DNA of 16,445 bases from Bacillota bacterium (GCA_021802225.1 JAKAAS010000003.1:1-16445), one strand, 5' to 3'; shown: positions 6,016 to 12,866, numbered from the stretch's first letter. The notes: generated from the letters alone by a model not told the origin. Numbers and translations are program-made.

Positions 6016-7530
6016 ATGAGACAGGAGGTACCACCGATCGACGAGTCCTTGCTGGCTATTATTGACATTGGATCAAATTCGGTCCGCCTCATGGTTGTAC
6101 GCCGCCTAGGGCCAAATCTCGCCGCCATTATCGACGAGCAAAAGGCCACTCCGCGTCTGGCTCTGGCCAAAGACGCGGACGGCTTTCTCACCCTTGACGG
6201 ATTTTCCCGCCTGGTTCAGGCATTGCAGTACTTTCGGGATGTCGCGCAGGCTTACCACGCCGACCCGGTCATCGTGCGCGCTACAGCCTCCTTGCGGAAT
6301 CTCGCGAACCAACAGCAGGTTCTGCAGGAAATACTGCGGCAGACGGGACTCAGTGTCACAGTGCTCTCCGGCGAAGAAGAGGCCCAAATCGGATTCCGGG
6401 CGGTGCAGGCCAGCATCAGTCTGACACAGGGCTGGACCATGGACGTCGGCGGCGGCAGCACGGAAATTGTCACATTCACCAACGGCGAACTGGTTCACCA
6501 GCAGTCGTTCCCCTTCGGCGCCGTCTCGCTGTCTTCCCGGTTTCCCGTGTACAAAGATATGCATGACTGGATCGCCCAGCAGTTGTCGGGTGCCAAGTGG
6601 CTGCCGCGCATCCCTTCCCAAGGCATCGCCCTCGGCGGCAGCGCGCGGGTGCTGGCCAGAGCCCTGCAAGAAGAATTGGATTACCCCCTGAAGCAGATTC
6701 ATCACTTTTCTGTGTCGACCTCTGTCATCGATGCCTGGCTCACACATGTCGCTGCTATGACTCCCGAACAGCGCAGAAAAATCGCCCACATTCCCAAAGA
6801 CCGGATGGATATCATCGTCCCAGGGGTGGCCATTATCCTGGCCCTGCTGCAGGTCACCCAGACAGAGCAGCTGATTGTCAGCGGATTTGGCCTGCGCAAC
6901 GGCCTGCTTCTGGATTATCTGGGACCGGAGCAAACGCCCGAGTTTTCCTCCATCGCCCTGAACAGCGCTATGGCCGTCGCCATCCGCAGCGAGTGGCCTC
7001 TCGATTTGGCCATGCAGTTGCAGCAACAAGTGGCGGAACTGGGAAGAGCCGTGCAAACTTTTTTGGGTTGGAGCCCGCGATTTCTTGAACTAGCCCGCAC
7101 GGCCGCCATATTGCGCTATACGGGTCGAAGCATCAACATGTACCACTGGGACCAACATACTTTTTACTATGTACTGTCCGCTCCCTTGGCTGGCCTGAGC
7201 CACCAAGAGTGGGTGCAGGTCGCGCTGATAGCGTCGTACCGTTCGGTAAAGAGGTTGCAAAAATTCTGGAGCCCTTATTCCAGCATTGTCAGCCGCCAGG
7301 ACTTGGCGGTTGTGCGCCAGTTGGGTGTGCTCCTCCGGCTGGCTGAGCTTTTCTCGCCTCCCCTGATGACAGGCGTCGAGAGACTCAACATCCAACATGC
7401 GGGCGGGCAGCTCACCATTACAGTCTCCGGCACAGGAATTTCTGGCCCCTCCAAAGAGCTCGCGGACCTCGCCAAGGAGATCAAAAAGAGCTGGCAGCTC
7501 AAGCTGGTCGTGCCGGGTTTGATTTCATAA
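6016..7530 (+). CDS. ppx: Ppx/GppA family exopolyphosphatase/guanosine pentaphosphate phosphatase
   Basis: A 504-residue protein. The N-terminal ASKHA phosphatase part is complete: IDIGSNSVRL (16-25), SGEEEAQIGF (118-127), DVGGGSTE (143-150), FPFGAVSLS (165-173) and ALGGS (205-209). Such enzymes release phosphate from polyphosphate or convert pppGpp to ppGpp in the cytoplasm. The C-terminal part (about 315-504) follows the Ppx HD-like domain, but LLHDIG is replaced by ILRYTG (365-370), so the His-Asp metal pair is lost. A later gene in the operon carries this domain with the pair intact. The ATG at 6016 has no SD; GGAGG at 6024-6028 lies eight bases before an in-frame ATC at 6037, which may be the real start. 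The next gene starts 17 bases after the stop. Confidence 0.92.
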   Translation: MRQEVPPIDESLLAIIDIGSNSVRLMVVRRLGPNLAAIIDEQKATPRLALAKDADGFLTLDGFSRLVQALQYFRDVAQAYHADPVIVRATASLRNLANQQQVLQEILRQTGLSVTVLSGEEEAQIGFRAVQASISLTQGWTMDVGGGSTEIVTFTNGELVHQQSFPFGAVSLSSRFPVYKDMHDWIAQQLSGAKWLPRIPSQGIALGGSARVLARALQEELDYPLKQIHHFSVSTSVIDAWLTHVAAMTPEQRRKIAHIPKDRMDIIVPGVAIILALLQVTQTEQLIVSGFGLRNGLLLDYLGPEQTPEFSSIALNSAMAVAIRSEWPLDLAMQLQQQVAELGRAVQTFLGWSPRFLELARTAAILRYTGRSINMYHWDQHTFYYVLSAPLAGLSHQEWVQVALIASYRSVKRLQKFWSPYSSIVSRQDLAVVRQLGVLLRLAELFSPPLMTGVERLNIQHAGGQLTITVSGTGISGPSKELADLAKEIKKSWQLKLVVPGLIS

Positions 7531-7546
7531 CAGGGAGTGACATCGA

Positions 7547-8278
7547 TTGACCATGACGGTTCATGACCACAATTCTTACCAGGGTCGCCTTATCGTAGCC
7601 GAGGGGACGGACGGCTCCGGCAAAAGCACAGCCATCAGCCTCTTGGAAAGCTGGCTGGCGGCGCAGGGCGTGCCCGTCTACCGGACGGCTTGGAACAGTT
7701 CTTCATTCATCAAGCCCATCATGCGCCACGTCAAGAAAAAAGAATGGCTGAGTCCGGCAGCATTTAGCCTGCTCCACGCCAGCGATTTCTATGACCGCTA
7801 CCACCGCCTGATCCTGCCACGGCTGGAAGCCGGCTACGTCGTTCTCGCGGACCGCTGGGTATATACCGCATGGGTCCGGGACAGCGTTCGGGGCCTGGAC
7901 CTGTCGTGGATTCAATCCCTCTATCAGGATGTCCGGGAGCCCGATTTGGCCATTTATTTCTCGGCGCCCCCAGATATCGCAATTTCCCGATTGCAACACG
8001 CGGCCAGGGAACTCAAATTTTATGAGAGCGGCCAGGATGTCAGCGGTCTGCATGACCGCTGGGCCAGTTTTCTCTGGTTTCAGGAGAAGATGCGGCAGGC
8101 TTATTTAGCCTTGGCTGACCAAGGCGTCCTGCAGCTGTTCGATGCCACCCTGTCCATTACTGAGCAGCAGAAAATTCTGCGGCAGTGGCTGCAGCCAGTC
8201 CTTGAAGCACAGACTGCCTCATCCTCTTTTTTTCAAGGCGCGCCAATCTCCAAGACTCTTCTCAAAGGGGACCTGTAA
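7547..8278 (+). CDS. Thymidylate-kinase-like P-loop protein, canonical Walker A (first of tandem pair)
   Basis: A 243-residue P-loop NTPase of the dTMP kinase superfamily. Walker A is GTDGSGKST (20-28), and VVLADRWVYTAW (98-109) stands where dTMP kinases have the DRY/DRW nucleotide-binding segment. RLQHAARELKFYESGQDV (148-165) matches the lid position. It differs from housekeeping Tmk in lacking a clear SxxAYQG sequence after DRW and in its Ser/Phe-rich tail. The TTG at 7547 is preferred: GGGAG is nine bases upstream, against 15 for the ATG at 7553. Being in an operon with Ppx and a Ppx-type HD domain, its substrate may be a nucleotide linked to polyphosphate or alarmone metabolism rather than dTMP. 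A plain dTMP kinase remains possible. Confidence 0.8.
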   Translation: MTMTVHDHNSYQGRLIVAEGTDGSGKSTAISLLESWLAAQGVPVYRTAWNSSSFIKPIMRHVKKKEWLSPAAFSLLHASDFYDRYHRLILPRLEAGYVVLADRWVYTAWVRDSVRGLDLSWIQSLYQDVREPDLAIYFSAPPDIAISRLQHAARELKFYESGQDVSGLHDRWASFLWFQEKMRQAYLALADQGVLQLFDATLSITEQQKILRQWLQPVLEAQTASSSFFQGAPISKTLLKGDL

Positions 8279-8280
8279 CC

Positions 8281-8964
8281 ATGGGCAGACCAGTTCGCAC
8301 TCTCGCTCCGCAATGGCCATATGCGGAAACCTACTATGCCGGAATATATATCGCGGTCGATGGCCTAGACGGCTCTGGCCGCACCACTTTAGCGAACGAA
8401 ATTCACCGCCAGCTGCAGTCCCACGGTTATCCCTCGGTTGTCACGGGGCCGTTCCCGAGCAAAAAGTCCCAGTCCCAAAATACCCTCAACAAGCATGACC
8501 GCAGAGTCGGCCCCGCCAGCAGGCATCTCGTGTATGCCAGCTTTTTCGCCATCGTCACCCAGCAGATGATCCTGCCCCAACTGCGTGCGGGATACATCGT
8601 GATCTCTGACCGGTCATGGATCAGTCTCCATGCCCGTGCTGTGGCCCAAGGGCTTAGCGATAGCTGGGTGGACACGACCATGGGATTTGCTCTGCAACCG
8701 GACCTGGTCATTGAGCCGGCAGCCACTCCCCTGGCTGCGGCGCGGAGGAAATTGTCAGGAGCGGATGCTCTGGACCCCCTTGAATCCGTAGACATGCCGG
8801 AACACCTGGCGGGCTTCCTTGCGTTTCAGGAGCGCATCAATTCGCTCTTGCAGCCCCGGCGCCTTCAAATGCCGTGGCGCACTGTTCAAAATGTCAGCGA
8901 CTTTCAGGAAGTGGCCGAGCTCGTCCATGTCATTGAATCCGAAAGCGAGGGATTCCCATCTTAG
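8281..8964 (+). CDS. Thymidylate-kinase-like P-loop protein with Lys-to-Arg Walker A (second of tandem pair)
   Basis: A 227-residue paralog of the preceding protein, two bases after its stop codon. The fold marks are the same: GLDGSGRTT (28-36) at the P-loop, VISDRSWISLHARA (107-120) at the DRW position and LAGFLAFQERIN near the C-terminus, paralleling ASFLWFQEKMR in the first copy. The key difference is Arg34 in place of the Walker A Lys, a residue needed for phosphate binding in most P-loop kinases. The lid segment is also less similar. It may have low or altered activity, or act as a non-catalytic partner, since dTMP kinases are dimers. The ATG has AAAGGGG ten bases upstream. The following gene starts or overlaps within about 20 bases. 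Confidence 0.78.
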   Translation: MGRPVRTLAPQWPYAETYYAGIYIAVDGLDGSGRTTLANEIHRQLQSHGYPSVVTGPFPSKKSQSQNTLNKHDRRVGPASRHLVYASFFAIVTQQMILPQLRAGYIVISDRSWISLHARAVAQGLSDSWVDTTMGFALQPDLVIEPAATPLAAARRKLSGADALDPLESVDMPEHLAGFLAFQERINSLLQPRRLQMPWRTVQNVSDFQEVAELVHVIESESEGFPS

Positions 8965-8981
8965 ACGAAACTCAAAACCTC

Positions 8982-9530
8982 ATGAAGCGGTACGGAGTGG
9001 AGATTCCGCACGCGCGCCATGTGGCTCTGCTGTCTCTGACGCTGTATGACCATCTGCAGCCGCTTGCAGGAGTGCCAAGTGCTGAGCCGTGGCGGGACTA
9101 CCTGGAAACGGCTGCCTTGCTGCATGACATCGGTTACTTCATTGCCAAAAAAGGCCACCACCGCCACAGCCGGTGGATCCTCGAAAACACGTACGAAACA
9201 CAGGCGTGGCTGGAAGGCACGCGGCAGTGGGTTGCCGACCTCGCTTATTTCCACCGCAAACCACTATCGGTCAAAAAGGCCCAATACCTGGCACAAACCC
9301 CGGGCCTTTGGGCCCTCTCCTTCATTTTGCGGATCGCCGATGGCTTGGACCGGTCCCACCGCCAGGACGTGAGCATTGAGCAGGTGGCGGTCTCAGACAA
9401 GACCATTGCCATAAAAGTCAGCCATTTAAGCGATGACGATTACCGCCACCTTATGGAGAGCAAGGCCCAGGGCTTCCGGCAGGCATTCGCCCGCAACCTC
9501 AAAATCAAGCGTTTAGAGGCGGGTGCCTGA
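8982..9530 (+). CDS. Free-standing HD-domain protein of the Ppx C-terminal type
   Basis: A protein of 182 residues from this ATG. HARHVALLSLTLYD (10-23), AALLHDIGYFIAKKGHHRHS (44-63), DLAYFHRKPL (86-95) and LRIADGLDRSHRQDV (116-130) together match the second (HD) domain that is normally fused to the ASKHA part of long Ppx/GppA proteins. Metal ligands appear intact: His13, His48-Asp49, His59-His60, and Asp120. HD domains hydrolyse phosphoester or phosphoanhydride bonds. It probably supplies in trans the site lost by the Ppx protein at 6016, or works on another nucleotide. The ATG at 8982 has no SD. GAGGG at 8947-8951 sits six bases before an in-frame ATC at 8958, which would add eight residues fitting the domain's first helix. 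The 3' end overlaps the malic enzyme gene by 18 bases. Confidence 0.85.
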   Translation: MKRYGVEIPHARHVALLSLTLYDHLQPLAGVPSAEPWRDYLETAALLHDIGYFIAKKGHHRHSRWILENTYETQAWLEGTRQWVADLAYFHRKPLSVKKAQYLAQTPGLWALSFILRIADGLDRSHRQDVSIEQVAVSDKTIAIKVSHLSDDDYRHLMESKAQGFRQAFARNLKIKRLEAGA

Positions 9531-10928
9531 CGACCTCCGGGCCACATTGTCCCGTTCTGCCGCCAAACTGACCGCTTCTGCGATCTTATCCACCACGTTA
9601 CGGTTGAAAACGCTGGGAATGATGTACTCGGGGCCAAGCTCTTCCCTCTTCACAACCGCCGCCAGCGCCTGCGCAGCAGCGACCTTCATCCCCATTGTCA
9701 CCGTTCTGGCGCGAGAATCAAGCACCCCGCGGAATAGTCCGGGAAAGCACAGCACATTGTTGATCTGATTAGGATAATCGGAGCGCCCCGTGGCCACAAC
9801 CCGGGCATAAGCCTGCGCCACTTCCGGCTGAATCTCGGGAGTGGGATTGGCCATCACAAACAAAATAGCATCGTGGGCCATTTCCTTGATGTCATCCGGG
9901 CTGAGAAGGTTCGCTGCCGAGACCCCGATAAACACGTCCGCCCCCCGCAGGAGTTCGCGGAGCGTTCCGGTCCTTTGCTGGGGATTAGTCTTGCGGGCAT
10001 ATTCCTCCCACTGAGGATGGCCCGGATAGGTTCGCCCAGCGACAATCGCCCCCTCTTTGTCGTAACCCACAATATCTGAGACGCCCATATGCAAGAGCAG
10101 CTCCGTCGTCGCTGTCCCTGCCGCCCCCACCCCCGCCACCACAATGCGCAGGGACGTCAGCGGCTTGTTCACCACTTTGGCTGCGTTGATCAATCCTGCC
10201 AGAATCACTGTCGCCGTGCCATGCTGGTCGTCGTGGAACACGGGGATGTCCAGACGCTCCTGAAGGCGCCGCTCTATTTCAAAGCACCGCGGCGCGGAAA
10301 TATCTTCGAGATTAATGCCGCCAAACCCCGGGGCAATCCGCACCACAGTGTCAACAATTTCGTCGGTGTCGTTCGTGTCGAGACAGATGGGAATCGCATC
10401 GACATTCCCCAGCCACTTAAACAGGACGGACTTCCCCTCCATCACCGGCAGGGCAGCCTTGGGGCCGAGATTGCCCAGACCCAGGATGGCTGACCCGTCC
10501 GTGACAATGGCTACCGTGTTGCGCTTCATCGTGAGTTGAAAAGCCTTGGAGGGATCCTCGGCGATGGCCTCCACCACCCTAGCCACGCCTGGTGTGTAAA
10601 CATGTGAAAGGTCAGCTCGGGTTTTGATCTGGACCCGCGGTTTAATTTCAATTTTTCCGCCCAAATGCATGAGAAAGGTCCGGTCCGACACATTTTCGAC
10701 GGCCACTCCGTCAATTTCTGCCAACTGGTCAACGAGTGCCTTGAGCTGGCCCGCAGTCGGCATTAAGACGGTCAGATCCCGAATCGTCTTCTGGTCCTCG
10801 GCGCGCACCAAGTCCCAGGCGATGATATCCCCGCCGAGGTCATCCACCAGCCCGACCACATTGCGAAACGGCAGTCCGTCCCTTTGCATAATCAGACGGA
10901 TGATATATTGCACTCCATTTTGAACCAC
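9513..10928 (-). CDS. NAD(P)-dependent malic enzyme with N-terminal ACT domain
   Basis: A 471-residue enzyme converting malate to pyruvate and CO2 with reduction of NAD(P). Residues 8-85 form an ACT-like domain (IIRLIMQRDGLPFRNVVGLV), expected to bind a small regulatory ligand. The catalytic part has SHVYTPGVARV (108-118, Tyr111), TDGSAILGLGNLGPKAALPV (143-162), EGKSVLFKWL (164-173) and PVFHDDQHGTA (229-239) with the metal-binding Asp pair. The NAD fold begins at VVAGVGAAGTA (263-273), and FVMANPTPEI and CFPGLFRG close the active site. The start is GTG at 10926-10928, with GGGGG eight bases upstream. An extended -10 lies at 10973-10981. It links the C4 pool to pyruvate and stands as a single-gene unit divergent from the second SigH-like gene. 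NAD versus NADP preference cannot be read with confidence. Confidence 0.93.
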   Translation of the reverse strand: MVQNGVQYIIRLIMQRDGLPFRNVVGLVDDLGGDIIAWDLVRAEDQKTIRDLTVLMPTAGQLKALVDQLAEIDGVAVENVSDRTFLMHLGGKIEIKPRVQIKTRADLSHVYTPGVARVVEAIAEDPSKAFQLTMKRNTVAIVTDGSAILGLGNLGPKAALPVMEGKSVLFKWLGNVDAIPICLDTNDTDEIVDTVVRIAPGFGGINLEDISAPRCFEIERRLQERLDIPVFHDDQHGTATVILAGLINAAKVVNKPLTSLRIVVAGVGAAGTATTELLLHMGVSDIVGYDKEGAIVAGRTYPGHPQWEEYARKTNPQQRTGTLRELLRGADVFIGVSAANLLSPDDIKEMAHDAILFVMANPTPEIQPEVAQAYARVVATGRSDYPNQINNVLCFPGLFRGVLDSRARTVTMGMKVAAAQALAAVVKREELGPEYIIPSVFNRNVVDKIAEAVSLAAERDNVARRSSGTRL

Positions 10929-10972
10929 GTCACTATCCCCCTGCCTTATTGGCTCTCCCTTTTACTCCGTTT

Positions 10973-10981
10973 ATCATAGCA
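10973..10981 (-). promoter_or_regulatory. Extended -10 promoter of the malic enzyme gene
   Basis: On the minus strand TGCTATGAT is an extended -10 (TGn plus a hexamer matching five of six consensus bases). No good -35 is seen, which is usual for this promoter type. The transcript would start near 10966, giving a leader of under 40 bases. Confidence 0.5.
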
Positions 10982-11012
10982 CGGGTTAAAACGAGAAGAC
11001 GCTCGAAAATCC

Positions 11013-11033
11013 GATGATCCGCCTGGATTCATC
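11013..11033. repeat. Inverted repeat between divergent malic enzyme and sigma factor genes
   Basis: GATGATCC (11013-11020) pairs with GGATTCATC (11025-11033) except for one extra T. It lies between the two divergent promoters and could be an operator for either; no further evidence is present. Confidence 0.3.
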
Positions 11034-11088
11034 ACCCATTTCGCCGAGACTGGCCAAAATAGCGGTTTTAGCTTGGGACCGCCGACGG

Positions 11089-11094
11089 TATAAT
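11089..11094 (+). promoter_or_regulatory. -10 box of the second SigH-like gene
   Basis: A perfect TATAAT with only a weak TTTTAG at the -35 position (11066-11071). Transcription should begin near 11101, so the ATGs at 11097 and 11100 would be at or before the 5' end of the RNA. This argues for a start further downstream. Confidence 0.5.
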
Positions 11095-11096
11095 GC

Positions 11097-11747
11097 ATGA
11101 TGGATGTCTTCGGATTAGCATTACTGGGGGAGGAGATCCTGATTTCGGTTCAAATCGATCACAAAATTGACGAATGCCTCTTGATCAGCCTCGCCAAAGA
11201 CGGCCAAGAAGAAGCTCTCGCACAGCTGATGGCACGGTACGCGTCTCTCATCAAATCCACAGCCGGCCGGTACTTTCTGCCCGGCGCTGAGCACGATGAC
11301 GTCATGCAAGAGGGGTGGATCGGGTTTTGGAGCGCCATCCAGCATTTCGACGATGAGCGCCATGGATATTTTTCAGGTTTTGCCAAACTTTGTGTCAGCC
11401 GGCAGATTGTTTCGGCCGTGGTGGGAGCGACGCGCGCTAAACACCAGATTCTCAACGGGGCATGGTCCCTGGACCAGCCAGTTCACGAAGGGGTTTGGTG
11501 GGACGCCGTCGCTGAAAGCTCCCACGCTTCGCCGGAGGCTTATGTGATTGACCGGGAATGCTCGCGGCAGTTGGTTCACGACCTGGGAAAAAGCCTGACA
11601 CCTCTTGAGCAGAAAGTCTTCAATGCACGGCGCCAGGGAAAAAGTTACGAAGAGATTAGTCTAGCGGTGCAGCGTCCCCGCAAAACGATTGATAATGCCC
11701 TCCAGCGCATCCGGCGCAAACTGAAAAAAACCCGCAGCCGTTTCTAG
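11097..11747 (+). CDS. SigH-like sigma-70 family RNA polymerase sigma factor
   Basis: A complete SigH-type factor. Counting from the ATT at 11142: region 2 covers AGRYFLPGAEHDDVMQEGWI (41-60) to FAKLCVSRQIVSAV (80-93), and region 4 covers SLTPLEQKVF (151-160) and SYEEISLAVQRPRKTIDNAL (168-187), ending in a basic tail. It is a paralog of the factor at the left edge. The coordinates give the longest ATG reading, but that ATG overlaps the promoter and lacks an SD. GGAGG at 11129-11133 lies eight bases before an in-frame ATT at 11142; starting there gives about 201 residues and an N-terminus the same length as the paralog's. A 218-residue SigH is usual in Bacillus. The target regulon is unknown, and nothing in the neighbourhood points to sporulation. 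The stop codon shares CTAG with the convergent ctaA. Confidence 0.88.
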   Translation: MMDVFGLALLGEEILISVQIDHKIDECLLISLAKDGQEEALAQLMARYASLIKSTAGRYFLPGAEHDDVMQEGWIGFWSAIQHFDDERHGYFSGFAKLCVSRQIVSAVVGATRAKHQILNGAWSLDQPVHEGVWWDAVAESSHASPEAYVIDRECSRQLVHDLGKSLTPLEQKVFNARRQGKSYEEISLAVQRPRKTIDNALQRIRRKLKKTRSRF

Positions 11748-11758
11748 GTCTGCGGGTT
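11724..11758 (-). terminator. Intrinsic terminator of ctaA, placed inside both convergent coding ends
   Basis: AACCCGCAG (11729-11737) and CTGCGGGTT (11750-11758) form a perfect 9-bp stem with a 12-base loop. On the minus strand the stem is followed by a run of seven T (complement of 11724-11730), a classic intrinsic terminator for ctaA. The loop contains CTAG (11744-11747), which provides the stop codons of both genes. On the plus strand only a few T follow, so it would act weakly for the sigma gene. Confidence 0.8.
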
Positions 11759-12763
11759 ATGCGCCTGCTCCGGTGTCCACCTTACATCAGATCCGGCTGC
11801 GCTGGCCGCCTGCTCCAATGTTTTTGAGGGCACCACTTGCAGCACCAGATAGCTGACATCCGCAAAGAGCAGCATCAGCGTGGCAACATGCAGGAGATAG
11901 GGTCCCGTGGCCACATGGCTGAGGGCCAGATTAGCCCCCGTAGCAATCTGGGCGAGGACGGCGATAAACAGCCAGAAGGCCCCCCGATACAGATCTGGGC
12001 GCGAGCGGCGGTACTGCTTGAGATGCCAAAGGAGCGCAGCTGTGAGCACAGCCAATGCGACTGCAGCCAGACGGTGGATAAAATCCAGACCGACGAGGCC
12101 GGAGAATCCCGGAAAGACTTTGCCGTTGCACAGGGGCCAAGTAGGGCAAGCGCCGCCTGCGCCGCGGAAGGCCACATAAGAGCCCCAGTATATCGCCAAA
12201 TAGGTGAAGATCCATGTGCTCCAGACCCAGGCTTTGGTGCTGGGGGAGGTTTCGCGGCGAAACCCAATACCCGAAGGGCGGCCGTGCATCTGCGCGTCAA
12301 GCTGGAACAAGAACACCGTCAGCAGCCCCACGCCCACCATAGCGAGCAGGCCAAACCCCAAGTGGAGCGCTAAAACCGTCGGAGGATTGACAAAAACTAC
12401 GGCCAAGGCTCCCAGAGCAGACTGCACGACGATGAATCCGATTCCCAGTAGAGAAAAGATCTTGACCTCGATAAACGCCCGGTAGCGCACCAACGCCCAA
12501 ATCATAAAACCTGTCGCCAAGAGGGCGAATCCTCCCACGAGCATGCGGTGTCCGAATTCGATAATCACATGGATATTATTGAGATTGGGAATGACTTCCC
12601 CGTTGCACAGAGGCCAGTCTGGGCCGCATCCCAGCGCGGAGCCGGTTTGGGTATCGAGAAACCCCACCATGTTGATAATATACATGCCGATAGAGGAGAT
12701 GACTCCCAGCCACTTCATAGATCGGGAGGGCGGAATGAAGTGATATGCTCCTGATGTGTTCAT
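11744..12763 (-). CDS. ctaA: Heme A synthase (COX15/CtaA family)
   Basis: A 339-residue polytopic membrane protein that oxidises the C8 methyl of heme O to a formyl group, giving heme A for aa3-type terminal oxidases. It consists of two similar four-helix halves. Heme ligand His residues are at 72 (EFGHRM), 134 (LALHLGFG), 230 (DFIHRLA) and 292 (LLHVATL). Each half has an extracellular Cys pair in a repeated WPLCNG context: Cys46/Cys53 (GCGPDWPLCNG) and Cys206/Cys212 (GACPTWPLCNG). The ATG at 12761-12763 has GAGG five bases upstream and replaces a longer reading to 12829 that lacks an SD. Its presence implies an aerobic organism with a heme A oxidase. No ctaB or oxidase subunit genes are in the window. 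It ends in a terminator shared with the convergent sigma gene. Confidence 0.93.
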   Translation of the reverse strand: MNTSGAYHFIPPSRSMKWLGVISSIGMYIINMVGFLDTQTGSALGCGPDWPLCNGEVIPNLNNIHVIIEFGHRMLVGGFALLATGFMIWALVRYRAFIEVKIFSLLGIGFIVVQSALGALAVVFVNPPTVLALHLGFGLLAMVGVGLLTVFLFQLDAQMHGRPSGIGFRRETSPSTKAWVWSTWIFTYLAIYWGSYVAFRGAGGACPTWPLCNGKVFPGFSGLVGLDFIHRLAAVALAVLTAALLWHLKQYRRSRPDLYRGAFWLFIAVLAQIATGANLALSHVATGPYLLHVATLMLLFADVSYLVLQVVPSKTLEQAASAAGSDVRWTPEQAHNPQT

Positions 12764-12838
12764 ATAGTCCTCGCCCCTTAACAATAATCCTGCTACGCCA
12801 AATATCCTACACTTCCGCCAGTCTAACATAAATCTGTC

Positions 12839-12866
12839 CCGCTCGCCGCAGAGCGGTTAGAACCGC
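12839..12866. repeat. Overlapping inverted repeats between ctaA and the isochorismatase-fold gene
   Basis: GCGGTT (12853-12858) and AACCGC (12861-12866) form a near-continuous palindrome. CCGCT (12839-12843) can instead pair with AGCGG (12852-12856). The two pairings exclude each other. They lie between divergent genes and may be an operator or part of a leader RNA. Confidence 0.35.

Noticed and set aside
6106..7056. Long minus-strand open frame (316 codons) opposite ppx
   Set aside because: It is the antisense shadow of a clearly conserved Ppx protein; the translation shows no domain and no SD was found.
7547..8964. Calling the two P-loop genes the housekeeping thymidylate kinase (tmk)
   Set aside because: They are a tandem pair in a Ppx operon, one lacks the Walker A Lys, and neither sits in the usual DNA-replication context; only the superfamily call is justified.
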